Assembly (NCBI GenBank): GCA_963732845.1
Contig: CAVTBE010000015.1
Location: 1 to 64,000 of the forward strand
DNA: 64,000 nucleotides
Reading direction: 5' to 3'
Source: CAVSRC01 sp963732845
Lineage (GTDB): Bacteria > Pseudomonadota > Alphaproteobacteria > Rhizobiales > Kaistiaceae
How positions within the stretch are numbered: position 1 is the first letter of the stretch; the number at the start of each line of letters is the position of its first letter. Positions 39,803 through 49,251 of the stretch are shown here, in pieces. The notes beneath the pieces are model-generated. The model searched no databases, was not told where the DNA came from, and saw only the letters and a program-made list of their open reading frames with translations. The position numbers and the translations under genes were made by a program.

Positions 39803-41175
39803 TAGATGGCAAAGAATGTCGGATAGGGCTCGGCCTTCGCCAGTCGCTGGACGATGAGCGCCAGCTCGCGCATGTGGTAGTCGCCCCACATCGTCGCCTC
39901 GCCCGACGGATTGTGCCGGCCTGGCTGGACGTGGTCCCAGCCGTTGGGGCGATGATACTGGCTGTGCAGCACCAGACCTTGATGATCGGGATCGCTCGAC
40001 AGATAGGTCGGGCCGAGCAGGGTGGCGAGCACCGTCAGGCCGGCCTGAGTGTAGGTCCGGGCGTCCTGGTGGCCGTGCGCCGCCCGCCAGCGTCCATAGC
40101 GAATGAGGCCCTGGGCGCCGATCGCCGCCGCCGAACTGTCGACCGGTTCGACGTCGTTCTCCGGCTCCGACGGACGGGCGTAGATGTCGCCCAGGTCCTT
40201 CAGCCCCGGCGCACCGGTGTCCCAATAGGGAATGCCGTCGGTCGCGGTATGGGCGATGAAGAAATCCGAGGTCGCTGCCGCGGCGCGGTCGAAAAGGTCG
40301 ATCACCTTCGCCTTGGCGCTATAAGGCACCAGCGCCGCCTCGTCGAGCGTATCGAAGAATTCGAGCAGCTCGGCGTAGCCCGTCATGGCCCAGGCGAGAC
40401 CGCGGGTCCATGTGGTGAAGCCGGAATAGCCCTGCTGGGCGTTGACGCAGCGGAAGGCGCCGTTGGTGACGTTGAAGATCGCCTCGTGGGCGGTGCGGCC
40501 GCGCTCGTCCCAGATGTCGCGACCCTCGCCCCAGAACAGGCAGTATGTCGCCGTCGTCCGTGCATGCATGACGAGCCGGCCGAGAAGCGGGATAACGGCG
40601 TCGCCTTCGCCCTTCATCACGTGGCCGAGCTGATGGCCGAGCGCCAGCACGCGCAGCGTCCGCATGGTGTCGATGAACAGGGAATGCGGGCCGTTGAAGG
40701 AGTAGATGTAGCCGCCGGCGTGGCCAAGGTCGGTCCACCGCCGCGCCTGCACCGCCGCCGAGCACTTCAGCGCCAGCTCGAAATACTCCTTCTGCCATTC
40801 GTTCGGCGGGATGCGCCCCTCCGCCATCAGGCGCAGCAGGTTGCCGTAGGTCGAGACCTGGTTGAAGCCGTGATCGTGGACGCCGAAATGGGTGACGTGC
40901 GCCGGCATGTTGCTGCGCGTGCGGGCAAGCCCCAGGTCGAGGAAACGCTCCTCGCCGGTGGCGTCGAACTGCAGGATCGCCGAGCCGAACTCGAAGCCCT
41001 GCGTCCAGTCCGTCCAGCCGCGCGGCTGATAGCGGCCGGCGACGGTGTGGACCGGCGCGCCGGCCGAGCGGTCGAGGGTGGCGTCGATCGACAGGATCTT
41101 GCCGCCCGATACCTGCCACATGTGCTCGATCGCCGGCAGCAGCCGTTCCGGCGTCAGGTCGTCATCGATCTTCAT
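39802..41175 (-). CDS. Glycoside hydrolase family 88 (unsaturated glucuronyl hydrolase-like)
   Basis: 457 aa, (alpha/alpha)6 barrel. TWTRGLAWAMTGYAELLEFF, PVDSSAAAIGAQGLIRYG and TMWGDYHMRELAL match GH88, which hydrates and opens 4,5-unsaturated uronides left by polysaccharide lyases. No signal peptide, so it acts on imported oligosaccharides. ATG 41175 follows GGGAGA. Its stop codon coincides with the IS630 target. The downstream SDR probably formed an operon with it. Confidence 0.88.
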   Translation of the reverse strand: MKIDDDLTPERLLPAIEHMWQVSGGKILSIDATLDRSAGAPVHTVAGRYQPRGWTDWTQGFEFGSAILQFDATGEERFLDLGLARTRSNMPAHVTHFGVHDHGFNQVSTYGNLLRLMAEGRIPPNEWQKEYFELALKCSAAVQARRWTDLGHAGGYIYSFNGPHSLFIDTMRTLRVLALGHQLGHVMKGEGDAVIPLLGRLVMHARTTATYCLFWGEGRDIWDERGRTAHEAIFNVTNGAFRCVNAQQGYSGFTTWTRGLAWAMTGYAELLEFFDTLDEAALVPYSAKAKVIDLFDRAAAATSDFFIAHTATDGIPYWDTGAPGLKDLGDIYARPSEPENDVEPVDSSAAAIGAQGLIRYGRWRAAHGHQDARTYTQAGLTVLATLLGPTYLSSDPDHQGLVLHSQYHRPNGWDHVQPGRHNPSGEATMWGDYHMRELALIVQRLAKAEPYPTFFAI

Positions 41176-41573
41176 CAGGCGTCTCCCCAAAAGCGTCGTT
41201 CCGGCAGCGCATCGGCGCACCTGCATAGCGGTGCCGGAAGATCCCTGCGCCGGCCGGATCCTGGCGAAATCCGGGGGCCGACGCGGTCTGCCGTCCGGCA
41301 GGCGCCGGCCGCTCCCCCAGGAGCAAAAGTAACTCGTTGGTTACGCGTTGCCACCACTTTTCGGCGGCGACGGATCCACGCCGGGTGCGACGCTCAAAGA
41401 GCGCGGCTTTCCCGTTCCAGCGCCGCACGACGCCACTCGAACCGCGCGCACGCAAGCTCGCGCGTGAGGCGACCGATCACATCCGCTGATTCCAGAAGAT
41501 CCGCCGCAACGCGGCCAAAAAAAAGCGAAACGCCGGGTTGCAAAGCGCCTGAATCCCCGGCTATGGGGGCAGC
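41176..41573. promoter_or_regulatory. 398-bp divergent gap, GH88 / acyltransferase
   Basis: No gene seen. GTAAC/GTTAC arms at 41329-41344, about 155 bp upstream of the GH88 start, form a small dyad of a size used by GntR or LacI regulators. An A8 run lies near 41515. Both are weak evidence. Confidence 0.3.
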
Positions 41574-43451
41574 ATGAAAATGTCTTATCAGCCGGAAGTT
41601 GACGGCCTGCGTACACTCGCGGTTTTGAGTGTCACGCTCTACCACCTGAATCTGCCGTTCTTTGGTGGCGGCTATGTTGGCGTGGATGTGTTCTTCGTCA
41701 TATCCGGTTACTTGATCACGCGGCTGATCGTTGGCGAGATTGAGAAAAGTGGGTCGTTCCGGTTCGCTTATTTCTACCAACGGCGGGTCCGCCGCCTGTT
41801 CCCAGCTCTGGTGTCGACAATCGCCTTCTCGGTAGGAGGCGCGTTCCTTCTGTTCTCACCCGAGCAAATGAAGAACTTCGGAGCGTCTGCCATTGCCGCG
41901 GTGTTCAGCGCCTCGAACTTCTATTTCTGGTCGCAGGCGGACTATTTTGATGCGCTGGCAACATCGAAGCCGCTTCTGCACACGTGGTCATTAAGCGTTG
42001 AAGAACAGTTCTATCTGCTGTGGCCGGCGGCGATCGTGCTGCTGAGCCGTTTTGGTCGAAAAGCACTTATCGCAGGTATCGGCTTCGCTGTTGTCGCAAG
42101 CCTTGTGGCGGCCCAAATCTGGCTTCGCTATGACACGGCTGGCGCATTCTATCTGCTGCCAACTCGCATAATGGAACTTGGCATCGGAGGGCTCGCATCA
42201 TTCGTTCGCAGGCCGCAGCGCGGCGGCTGGCTGGATCTGGTTTCGGCCGCTGGTCTAGCGGCGATTATCCTGTCGATCGCTTTCTATACCGATGAGACAC
42301 CGTTCCCTGGACTTATGGCGCTGCTTCCTTGTCTCGGCGCTGCGGCTTTCATCGTTGCCGGCAATTCTGTCGCGGTAGGCGGTTTGTTCCGCACCGCGCC
42401 AATCGTGTGGGTCGGCCGGATCAGTTATTCAGTTTATCTCGTCCACTGGCCCCTTGTCGTATTTGCGCAGGCCTATCAGATCCAGCCGTTCAGCGGCGTC
42501 GAAAAGGTGGCGATCGTCGTTGCCTCGATCGTTCTCGGCGCCGCCCAATTCTATCTGGTCGAAGAGCGATTCCGGCATATCCGGCCTGCATCCTGGCGCG
42601 CACGGCGCGTCTTCCCCGTTGTGCTTGGCACGGCACTGATCGTTGCGGCGCCGGCATATACGGCGACGATTGATGGGTGGTCATGGCGGCTTCCGGAAAC
42701 GCGGATCGAGAAAAGCAACCGCGACTGGTTGCGCTTCGAAGACCAAAGCTATTGCCGCAACAACAAGAAGGGAGCGAGTGACCTTTTCGACTGCCAAAAC
42801 TATCGCGGCAAGGATAAAAACATCGTCCTTTGGGGCGACAGCCACGCACTTCATCTGGTCTCCGGGATTTCTATTAATTTCCCAGATTATAACGTTTTCA
42901 CAATTTACCGTAATGGATGCGTGCCGCAATCCGGGTTTGAGAACTTCGTCCGCAAGATGGGCGAGAAAACGGATGACTGCATTAAGCACAACAGGCGGGT
43001 TCTCAAGTTCTTGTTGAGTCAGCCGCCGACGAACATCATCCTGTCCGCCGCAAACCGCGCACCGGTCGAAGAATCGGCGAAGGCGATGGACTACCTTGTA
43101 TCCCAGCTCAAGAATGCAGGGCATACGGTTGTGGTGATGGGCGATTTCATTCGGCCGGGCGTTTCTCTCGTCGATTGCGTATCGGTCCCGGCTTACGTCA
43201 TTGACGACAACAAGGTGAACACGCGTTGCCACGGCGATGTGGCAATGCAGAACCGGGAGCTGGACTACGACCGATACATGGCGAAGCACGTTTCGAACTA
43301 CGTTTCGCCAGGCCCGATACAATGCCCTAGTGGTGATTGCTCATATTTTCACGACGGGCAGCTCCTCTATCGCGATGACCACCATATGAACGTGCCGGGC
43401 TCGATCTACTTTATCGGCAAGCTGAAGGATCGTCTGCCGTTCCGAGAATGA
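41574..43451 (+). CDS. O-acyltransferase, Acyltransferase_3 membrane domain plus SGNH domain (OafA type)
   Basis: 625 aa. Residues 1 to about 350 hold ten or so membrane helices with YQPEVDGLRTLAVLSVTLYH (catalytic His region) and GGYVGVDVFFVISGYLIT, then a periplasmic SGNH domain with LWGDSHALH (Ser) and DDHHMN (Asp/His). Transfers acetyl or similar groups to surface polysaccharide. GC content is visibly lower than the chromosome around it, suggesting transfer. It is followed by a hairpin terminator. Confidence 0.93.
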   Translation: MKMSYQPEVDGLRTLAVLSVTLYHLNLPFFGGGYVGVDVFFVISGYLITRLIVGEIEKSGSFRFAYFYQRRVRRLFPALVSTIAFSVGGAFLLFSPEQMKNFGASAIAAVFSASNFYFWSQADYFDALATSKPLLHTWSLSVEEQFYLLWPAAIVLLSRFGRKALIAGIGFAVVASLVAAQIWLRYDTAGAFYLLPTRIMELGIGGLASFVRRPQRGGWLDLVSAAGLAAIILSIAFYTDETPFPGLMALLPCLGAAAFIVAGNSVAVGGLFRTAPIVWVGRISYSVYLVHWPLVVFAQAYQIQPFSGVEKVAIVVASIVLGAAQFYLVEERFRHIRPASWRARRVFPVVLGTALIVAAPAYTATIDGWSWRLPETRIEKSNRDWLRFEDQSYCRNNKKGASDLFDCQNYRGKDKNIVLWGDSHALHLVSGISINFPDYNVFTIYRNGCVPQSGFENFVRKMGEKTDDCIKHNRRVLKFLLSQPPTNIILSAANRAPVEESAKAMDYLVSQLKNAGHTVVVMGDFIRPGVSLVDCVSVPAYVIDDNKVNTRCHGDVAMQNRELDYDRYMAKHVSNYVSPGPIQCPSGDCSYFHDGQLLYRDDHHMNVPGSIYFIGKLKDRLPFRE

Positions 43452-43587
43452 TGACGGATCATACCGCTGAGGCGCCGCGTTCGACGCCAACCGTGCAGGC
43501 TCGGCCGTACCGCGAGGCGGATCAATGATCTGATCGTCCTTTCCCTTCTCGGCCGAATCATCCTTCCTGTCGACCGAGCACCTCGAG

Positions 43588-43624
43588 CCGCCGCCCGTGC
43601 CTGACCTCTGGCGGCGGGCTTTTA
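43588..43624 (+). terminator. Hairpin terminator downstream of the acyltransferase
   Basis: CCGCCGCC (43588-43595) pairs with GGCGGCGG (43610-43617), followed by GC and TTTTAT. It lies 137 bp after the stop. Confidence 0.5.
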
Positions 43625-43666
43625 TGCCCCGACGGCGGAACGGTTCGGGAAGGGACTGCGCCAGAT

Positions 43667-43808
43667 CTGTGCCACACGGCCATGCACGTTCCTGCATGGT
43701 TCTGCACATCGGGCACCGCCGCGCGGCGGGGAATGGCGCAACAGCTGTTGGATTTGCGTGGGATTTGCTGGTGCTGCCGGTAAGGATTGAACTTACGACC
43801 TCCCCCTT
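43667..43808 (-). repeat. Direct repeat copy 1 carrying a tRNA-Thr 3' fragment (att-like)
   Basis: 142 bp nearly identical to 46833-46974 (two differences seen). Bases 43769-43808 are the 3' half of tRNA-Thr(GGT) with CCA; identity stops at anticodon position 36/37, the usual crossover region of tRNA-targeting integrases. The 5' half of the tRNA is missing here. Weaker similarity continues some 25 bp further upstream. Confidence 0.85.
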
Positions 43809-44156
43809 GGGCGAGGGTTCCTTCAGTCGCTCCTCAATGTCGAAAAACCCGCCTTGGCCACGCATTCCATCCCTCCCAATTCAACCGGAGCCAGGGAATC
43901 ACATCAGCCCGAAAACCACGAGGTTCTTGGAGGCGTTCAATCTGTATCGCAAATCTGTTATTTCCGGGTATGTTCTGGTCATGACCAGCGAGCATCTGCC
44001 GGTCAACATGCAAGGGCAGGCGGAATATCGACGGGGGTTCTCGCGCAACGTTTTCGTGCCGCTCCCGGCAGCAGACTGCTGTCGCGTGGAATTTCAGAAC
44101 GTTGTTTGTAAACCTCTCGAGACCTGCGTACGGTCCTTGCAACAGACGGGTTCACT
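43809..44156. other. 348-bp stretch without a recognised gene
   Basis: Lower GC than the chromosome. Open frames here are short or read through the tRNA fragment, and none has a recognisable product. It leads into the acyltransferase pseudogene. Confidence 0.5.
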
Positions 44157-44865
44157 ATGGGTGTTGTACGTTTTCTCTTGGCCATTGCGGTCGTTGTCGA
44201 TCATGCCAGAGGGGTGCACGTCCTCGGGTATTCGTTGCTGTCCGGCGTGACTGCAGTTCAATGCTTTTACGTGATTTCCGGCTTTTTAATTACAATGGTA
44301 TTGAATGAGCGGAAAGCTTACAGCGACGTCGTGAAATTTTGGATCAGTCGATATTTAAGGCTTTGGCCCGCTTACATTGTCACCGCGATTGTCAGCTTGT
44401 TCATATGGAAGTGGCATACGCTGACGGTTGTGCTCCCTAGCGTCGCATCCGCATGGACTGTACTATTAATCGGGTTGACTAACCTTGGCCTCTTTTTTCA
44501 GGAATGGGTGCATTTTTTCCAGCTTGCTCCCGGCGGTGGAGTGGAATTCACGCCGGATTTCAGCAACGGGACGACCCCAAAACTTTGGTCTTTTTTGCTC
44601 GTTCCGCAGGCTTGGTCGCTTGGCGTTGAGTTGTCATTCTACCTGATCGCCCCCTTTGTGTGCCGAAAGTGGTGGCGCGCAGCCGGATTATTCCTTTTCG
44701 GTCTAGCGTCTCGGTTGATCGTTGCACAATTACTTCCCGTCGGAGATCCTTGGCTCAAGCGTTTCGCACCATCTGAAATGATGCTGTTCGCCTCTGGCGG
44801 GCTGGCATATTTTGTCGGCCGCCGCTTTCTCGTTAAGTATGTCGCCACCGCGCGTGTTTTGATGG

Positions 44866-46261
44866 TGTGGAACGACCCCGCTCCCGCGGCATCATGTGCC
44901 AGAGGTCCAGTCGTTTGCAGGCTGGGCCACAGAGGAGGTCGTTCCATGGTCGAAACTACGATAATTGGGCTCGATGTCGCCAAACAGATATTCCAGATTC
45001 ACGGCGTCTCGGCAGATGGCAAGACTTCGGTCAGGCGGCAGCTTCGCCGCTCCGAGCTGCTTGGGTTCTTTGGCAGGCTGGCGCACTGTATTGTTGGCCT
45101 TGAAGCCTGCGGCGGTTCACACTTCTGGGCACGCGAGATCAGGGCGCTCGGCCATGACGTCCGATTGATCCCACCAGCGTATGTGAAGCCCTACGTGAAG
45201 CGTAGCAAGACGGACGCCGTCGACGCCGAGGCGATATGCGAAGCGGTATCCCGGCCGACCATGCGCTTCGTCCCGATCAAGACGGCCGAGTGCCAAGCTG
45301 CCGTGATGGTGCTGAAGACCCGAGGCCTCTTAGTCCGCCAGCGGACCCAGGCGATCAACGCGCTGCGCGGGCATCTCGCCGAACTCGGCATTGTCGCAGC
45401 CAGGGGGTTGGCCAAGGTCGAGACGCTGATCGAAATCGTACGCGACGAGAATGATCGGCGATTGCCAGCCGCGGCGCGAATGGCGCTCAAGATGCTGGCT
45501 GACCAGGTCGAGGCATTGACAGAGCGTGCCGACACGCTTGAGCACGAGATCGTCGCCGAGGTTCGGCGGGACGATACCATGCGGCGGCTTGCAACAATCC
45601 CTGGTATCGGTCCGATCACCGCGGCTACGATCCAGGCGCTGGTGCCTGACCCCGGCATCTTCACCTCGGGACGGCACTTCGCCGCATGGATCGGATTGAC
45701 GCCGAAGATGCACTCGAGCGGTGGCAAGGAGCGCTTGGGAAAGATCTCCAAGATGGGGAATTCGACGCTGCGTTCTCTTCTCGTCGTGGGCGCCACAGCA
45801 GTGTTGCGGCATGCCCGCCGCGGCGCTCCGATATCGCCTTGGCTGACCGCGTTGTTGGAGCGCAGGCCAGCCAAAGTCGCAGCCATCGCATTGGCTAACA
45901 AGATGGCCAGGATTGTCTGGGCGCTGCTGACTAAAGGCGGAACGTTTATCCGAAAGAACCTGGCAGAGCGTGCGGCAGCCTGACGCGAGTACGACTTGAC
46001 GAATTGGTCGGCGTAACCGCCGCCAGCCAAGGGCAAGGTGCACTCAATCAACGATGACCCCACGGGACGATATCTCGGTAAGACAGAGGCCGTGATTCCC
46101 AAAGCGCTTAACGAGCGCGCTGATTTGATTGGCCAGTCCTATCGCGAACGTCATCGAGGCCAGCGGGCCATAGGTCCGCAACCAAAGGCCGGACATATGG
46201 GCGCAACGCTCCTGTATGGGGCCAGATTGAAGAGAGCCCTTGACCGCGGGGTCGTTCCACA
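44866..46261 (+). mobile_element. IS110 family (IS1111-like) insertion sequence
   Basis: About 1.4 kb. 16-bp perfect inverted repeats TGTGGAACGACCCCGC at 44866-44881 and, reversed, 46246-46261; inverted repeats place it in the IS1111 subgroup. ATGG flanks the left end, and TATGG the right. The transposase frame is intact. Confidence 0.85.
44946..45983 (+). CDS. IS110-family transposase
   Basis: 345 aa, intact. N-terminal RuvC-like DEDD domain: TIIGLDVAKQIFQIHG (D), VGLEACGGSHFWAREI (E) and SKTDAVDAEAICEAV (D..D). C-terminal Transposase_20 domain: LATIPGIGPITAATIQALV and FAAWIGLTPKMHSSGGKERLGKISKMGN with the serine region. Likely active. ATG 44946 follows GGAGGTCGTTCC. Confidence 0.95.
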   Translation: MVETTIIGLDVAKQIFQIHGVSADGKTSVRRQLRRSELLGFFGRLAHCIVGLEACGGSHFWAREIRALGHDVRLIPPAYVKPYVKRSKTDAVDAEAICEAVSRPTMRFVPIKTAECQAAVMVLKTRGLLVRQRTQAINALRGHLAELGIVAARGLAKVETLIEIVRDENDRRLPAAARMALKMLADQVEALTERADTLEHEIVAEVRRDDTMRRLATIPGIGPITAATIQALVPDPGIFTSGRHFAAWIGLTPKMHSSGGKERLGKISKMGNSTLRSLLVVGATAVLRHARRGAPISPWLTALLERRPAKVAAIALANKMARIVWALLTKGGTFIRKNLAERAAA

Positions 46262-46721
46262 TATGGGAATCGGTTTTGCCTTGATAATGGTATTCCTGAT
46301 TCTCGGGTCGAGAATATACGGTCCAGCCATATACAAACCTGTAGACAACTGGTTCCTTAAGAACCTATTTTTAGTCAATGGCTCGTTCTGTTCGTGACCG
46401 TCCTTGCGGTGGCGCCGTTGTTCTACGGTATTAGGAGTCGCATAGATGATTACATTGGTGAGTTTAGCTATCCAATTTACATAACGCATTATTTGGTTTT
46501 GCGGATGTTGGACAGAAGCATTCCCGCCGACTACATTTTGGCCAACATTGTCATAATGGGAAGTGTATTGGTTGCGTCATTGACTTTGCTTTATCTCGTG
46601 GTGCTCCCAGTTGATCGTTTGCGAAAAGGCTTTGGGGCAAGAATAGCTGATCCCGGTAGCCGGTCTCGGTTTGCGGGGCCCGCGGTTAAGGTGGATTTGC
46701 TGACGAGAGGGACGATCGACC

Positions 46722-46820
46722 ATGAGGACACCCAGGCGGTTCACGGCCTAGTTCAAGGCGAAGATCGCGCTTGAGGCGATCCAGGACTAGCGGACGATTG
46801 CGGAGCTGGCGACGGAAAGG
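46722..46820 (+). pseudogene. IS3-family OrfA N-terminal relic
   Basis: Reads MRTPRRFTA, stop, FKAKIALEAIQD, stop, RTIAELATER: the start of an IS3 OrfA with two nonsense codons, fused to the end of the acyltransferase remnant. A decayed insertion edge next to the tRNA-Thr repeat. Confidence 0.65.
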
Positions 46821-46832
46821 TCCGGGAACGGA

Positions 46833-46974
46833 CTGTGCCACACGGCCATGCACGTTCCTGCACGGTTCTGCACATCGGGCACCGCCGCGCGGCGGGGAAT
46901 GGCGCAACAGCTGTCGGATTTGCGTGGGATTTGCTGGTGCTGCCGGTAAGGATTGAACTTACGACCTCCCCCTT
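46833..46974 (-). repeat. Direct repeat copy 2, overlapping the intact tRNA-Thr
   Basis: Partner of 43667-43808. Together they bound about 3.2 kb holding the acyltransferase pseudogene, the IS110 element and the IS3 relic. Confidence 0.85.
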
Positions 46975-47009
46975 ACCAAGGGGGTGCTCTACCACTGAGC
47001 TACGGCAGC
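46935..47009 (-). tRNA. tRNA-Thr (anticodon GGT)
   Basis: Acceptor stem GCTGCCG/CGGCAGC, discriminator A, encoded CCA. Anticodon stem CCCCC/GGGGG with loop TTGGTAA gives GGT. D-arm AGCTCAGTGGTAGAGC is canonical. Its 3' half is duplicated at 43769-43808. Confidence 0.96.
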
Positions 47010-47110
47010 CGAAGCACGCGTCACGCGGCGCTTAACTGCCATAGCAGCGGGGGCGGTTCAAGCGTCTGAAATGCTTTCGGCAACTCTGCCGCGGGGCTAG
47101 AAGGGCGGAC

Positions 47111-47302
47111 ATGACCGATCGCAAGCCCTCCGACGGTGGACCGAAGACCCGGGAAGAGCGCCTCGCCGCGGCGCTGCGCGCCAATCTGCGCCGGCGCAAG
47201 GCCTCCGCGCACACCCGCCGGGAGGAGCCTGCGGAGACCGGCAATCCGCCAAAACTGGCGGAATCGCTGGAGAATTCCGGACCTTCCGGCCGGCGATCTT
47301 GA
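47111..47302 (+). CDS. Small conserved basic protein upstream of murA
   Basis: 63 aa, hydrophilic and Arg/Lys-rich: KTREERLAAALRANLRRRKASAHTRR. Short proteins with this REERLxxALRxNLxRRK core commonly precede murA in Rhizobiales; function unknown. The Gly/Pro tail is variable. Confidence 0.7.
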   Translation: MTDRKPSDGGPKTREERLAAALRANLRRRKASAHTRREEPAETGNPPKLAESLENSGPSGRRS

Positions 47303-47387
47303 GTCGGCCGCATTCGTCCGCTAGACCCCGCGCACTGCCGGGGTGCAAGCAGCCCGGTCATCTGATTCTCTATAGGGGGGGCAGCAT

Positions 47388-48674
47388 ATGGATCGCATCC
47401 GCATCGTCGGCGGCAATCGTCTGAATGGCACGATTGCCATATCCGGCGCCAAGAATGCGGCCCTTCCCCTGATGATCGCGAGCCTGCTCACCGACCAGAC
47501 CCTGACGCTGGAGAACGTGCCGCGTCTCGCCGACGTCGCCATGCTCAAGCGCATCCTCGGCAATCACGGCGTCGACTGCACGGTGATGGGCAAGCGTCCC
47601 GGCCAGAACGGCCAGGGCGAGACACTGCAGCTTTCCGCCCACGAGATCGTCGACACCGAGGCGCCCTATGACCTCGTCTCGCGCATGCGGGCGAGTTTCT
47701 GGGTGATCGGGCCGCTGGTGGCACGCATGGGCGAGGCGCGCGTTTCCTTGCCCGGTGGCTGCGCCATCGGCACGCGCCCGGTCGACTTCTTCATCGACGC
47801 CCTGAGGACGCTCGGCGCCGAGATCGATATCGACGGCGGCTATGTCGTTGCCCGCGCGCGCAAGGGACTGACCGGCGCGCGCGTCGTCTTCCCCAAGGTC
47901 ACCGTCGGCGCCACCCACGTCACCCTGATGGCGGCGGCCCTCGCCAAAGGCGAGACCGTCATCGAGAACGCCGCGCGCGAGCCCGAGATCGTCGATCTCG
48001 CCCAGTGCCTCACCGCCATGGGCGCCAAGATCGCCGGCGCCGGCACCCCGACCATCCGTATCCAAGGCGTCGACCGGCTGGGCGCCGCCCGCCACGCCGT
48101 CATGCCCGATCGCATCGAGACCGGCACCTATGCCTTTGCCGCGGCGATGACCGGCGGCGACGTTCTGCTCGCAGGCGCCAGCGGGGCGCTGCTCGAGACG
48201 CCGCTGAAGCTGCTCACCGAGATCGGGGCGGAGGTCACGGCCACTAACGAGGGCATCCGCATCCGCCGCAATGGCCATGGCCTGTCGCCGGTGGAGGTGA
48301 TCACCGAGCCTTTCCCCGGCTTTCCCACCGACCTGCAGGCCCAGCTGATGGCGCTGGTCAGCCGCGCCGACGGCGTCTCGCACATCCGCGAGACGATCTT
48401 CGAGAACCGCTTCATGCACGTGCAGGAGCTGGCCCGCCTCGGCGCCGACATCCACCTCGACGGGCAGATGGCGACGGTGACGGGCGTGCCGCGGCTGCGC
48501 GGCGCCCAGGTCATGGCGACGGATCTGCGCGCCTCGGTGTCGCTGGTCATCGCCGGCCTCGGCGCCGAGGGCGAGACCGTGGTCAACCGCGTCTACCACC
48601 TCGATCGCGGCTTCGAGCGCATCGAGGAGAAGCTCGGCGCCTGCGGCGCCGCCATCGAGCGCCTGAGCGGCTGA
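47388..48674 (+). CDS. murA: UDP-N-acetylglucosamine 1-carboxyvinyltransferase
   Basis: 428 aa, cytoplasmic. First committed step of peptidoglycan synthesis: adds enolpyruvate from PEP to UDP-GlcNAc. SGAKNAALPLMIASLL, the fosfomycin-target Cys in LPGGCAIGTRPVDF, TNEGIRIRRNG and PTDLQAQLMAL are diagnostic. Catalytic residues are intact. Heads a conserved block of same-strand genes reaching tRNA-Phe. Confidence 0.98.
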   Translation: MDRIRIVGGNRLNGTIAISGAKNAALPLMIASLLTDQTLTLENVPRLADVAMLKRILGNHGVDCTVMGKRPGQNGQGETLQLSAHEIVDTEAPYDLVSRMRASFWVIGPLVARMGEARVSLPGGCAIGTRPVDFFIDALRTLGAEIDIDGGYVVARARKGLTGARVVFPKVTVGATHVTLMAAALAKGETVIENAAREPEIVDLAQCLTAMGAKIAGAGTPTIRIQGVDRLGAARHAVMPDRIETGTYAFAAAMTGGDVLLAGASGALLETPLKLLTEIGAEVTATNEGIRIRRNGHGLSPVEVITEPFPGFPTDLQAQLMALVSRADGVSHIRETIFENRFMHVQELARLGADIHLDGQMATVTGVPRLRGAQVMATDLRASVSLVIAGLGAEGETVVNRVYHLDRGFERIEEKLGACGAAIERLSG

Positions 48675-48746
48675 TCCGGGCCAAGGCAGCGGTTGCGCGG
48701 CGGCTTGCCGCGCATTACCTGTGGCGGGAGCCCAAGGATCCCGCCC

Positions 48747-49217
48747 ATGAATGACATCGCCACTCTCTTGAAACTGTGTGCCTTTGACGAGGAGGACCTC
48801 GCCGTCCTCTCCGCCCACGTCCAGGATGCCGTGCTCAAGGTCGCCGATCTGGTCTGGCTGCCGCAGGAGGGGCGCTTTGCCGTCGCCATGAACCGCTTCA
48901 TCTGGGAGAAGGCGGCTGACGGCAAGCGCAAGGCCTTCGAGCGCCGCCGTTCGGTCCTGTCCTTCGACCGGGTGCTGGCCGCCCGCTCCAGCCACATCGA
49001 CCGCGACCGCCCCGAGGCGGTGCTGGAACTGCTTGCGGTCTCATTTGAAACATCCGATACCCCTGCCGGAAAAGTGACGCTCGTCTTCGCCGGCGGCGGG
49101 GCGGTTCAGCTCGACGTCGAAGTCATCGAGGCGCGGCTCGCCGATCTCGGCGCCGCCTGGGCGACCTCGGCCAAGCCCGAGCACGACCTCGAAGGTGCCG
49201 CCGAACCGGGAAGCTGA
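48747..49217 (+). CDS. DUF2948 family protein
   Basis: 156 aa, soluble. DEEDLAVLSAHVQDAVLKVADLVWLPQEGRFAVAMNRF and RRRSVLSFDRV are the family hallmarks. Conserved between murA and hisD in alphaproteobacteria, role unknown. ATG 48747 matches the family N terminus MNDIATLLKLCAFDEEDL. Confidence 0.92.
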   Translation: MNDIATLLKLCAFDEEDLAVLSAHVQDAVLKVADLVWLPQEGRFAVAMNRFIWEKAADGKRKAFERRRSVLSFDRVLAARSSHIDRDRPEAVLELLAVSFETSDTPAGKVTLVFAGGGAVQLDVEVIEARLADLGAAWATSAKPEHDLEGAAEPGS

Positions 49218-49251
49218 CGCCGGCGTCGAAGTAGAACCTGGAGACGCCAAA

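Larger units (their letters stand above)
44157..46774 (+). pseudogene. Acyltransferase_3 family protein, interrupted by an IS110-type element and frameshifted
   Basis: N part (44157-44865): VRFLLAIAVVVDHARG, VQCFYVISGFLITMVL and AWSLGVELSFYLIAP are Acyltransferase_3 motifs. The frame stops being acyltransferase at TARVLM, where the IS begins, and resumes at 46262 as GIGFALIMVFLIL, exactly in frame when the IS is removed. A lost base in a T run near 46370 then shifts the frame to WLVLFVTVLAVAPLFYG, IGEFSYPIYITHYLVL. Without these lesions it would be a roughly 400-aa membrane acyltransferase for surface glycans. The tail after about 46690 runs into an IS3 relic. Confidence 0.85.

Noticed and set aside
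43597..44250. 217-codon frame downstream of the acyltransferase
   Set aside because: Reads antisense through the tRNA-Thr fragment (VRIELTTSPL is a translated tRNA) and across a repeat boundary.
46835..47035. 66-codon frame over tRNA-Thr
   Set aside because: Contains the same translated-tRNA sequence; not a gene.
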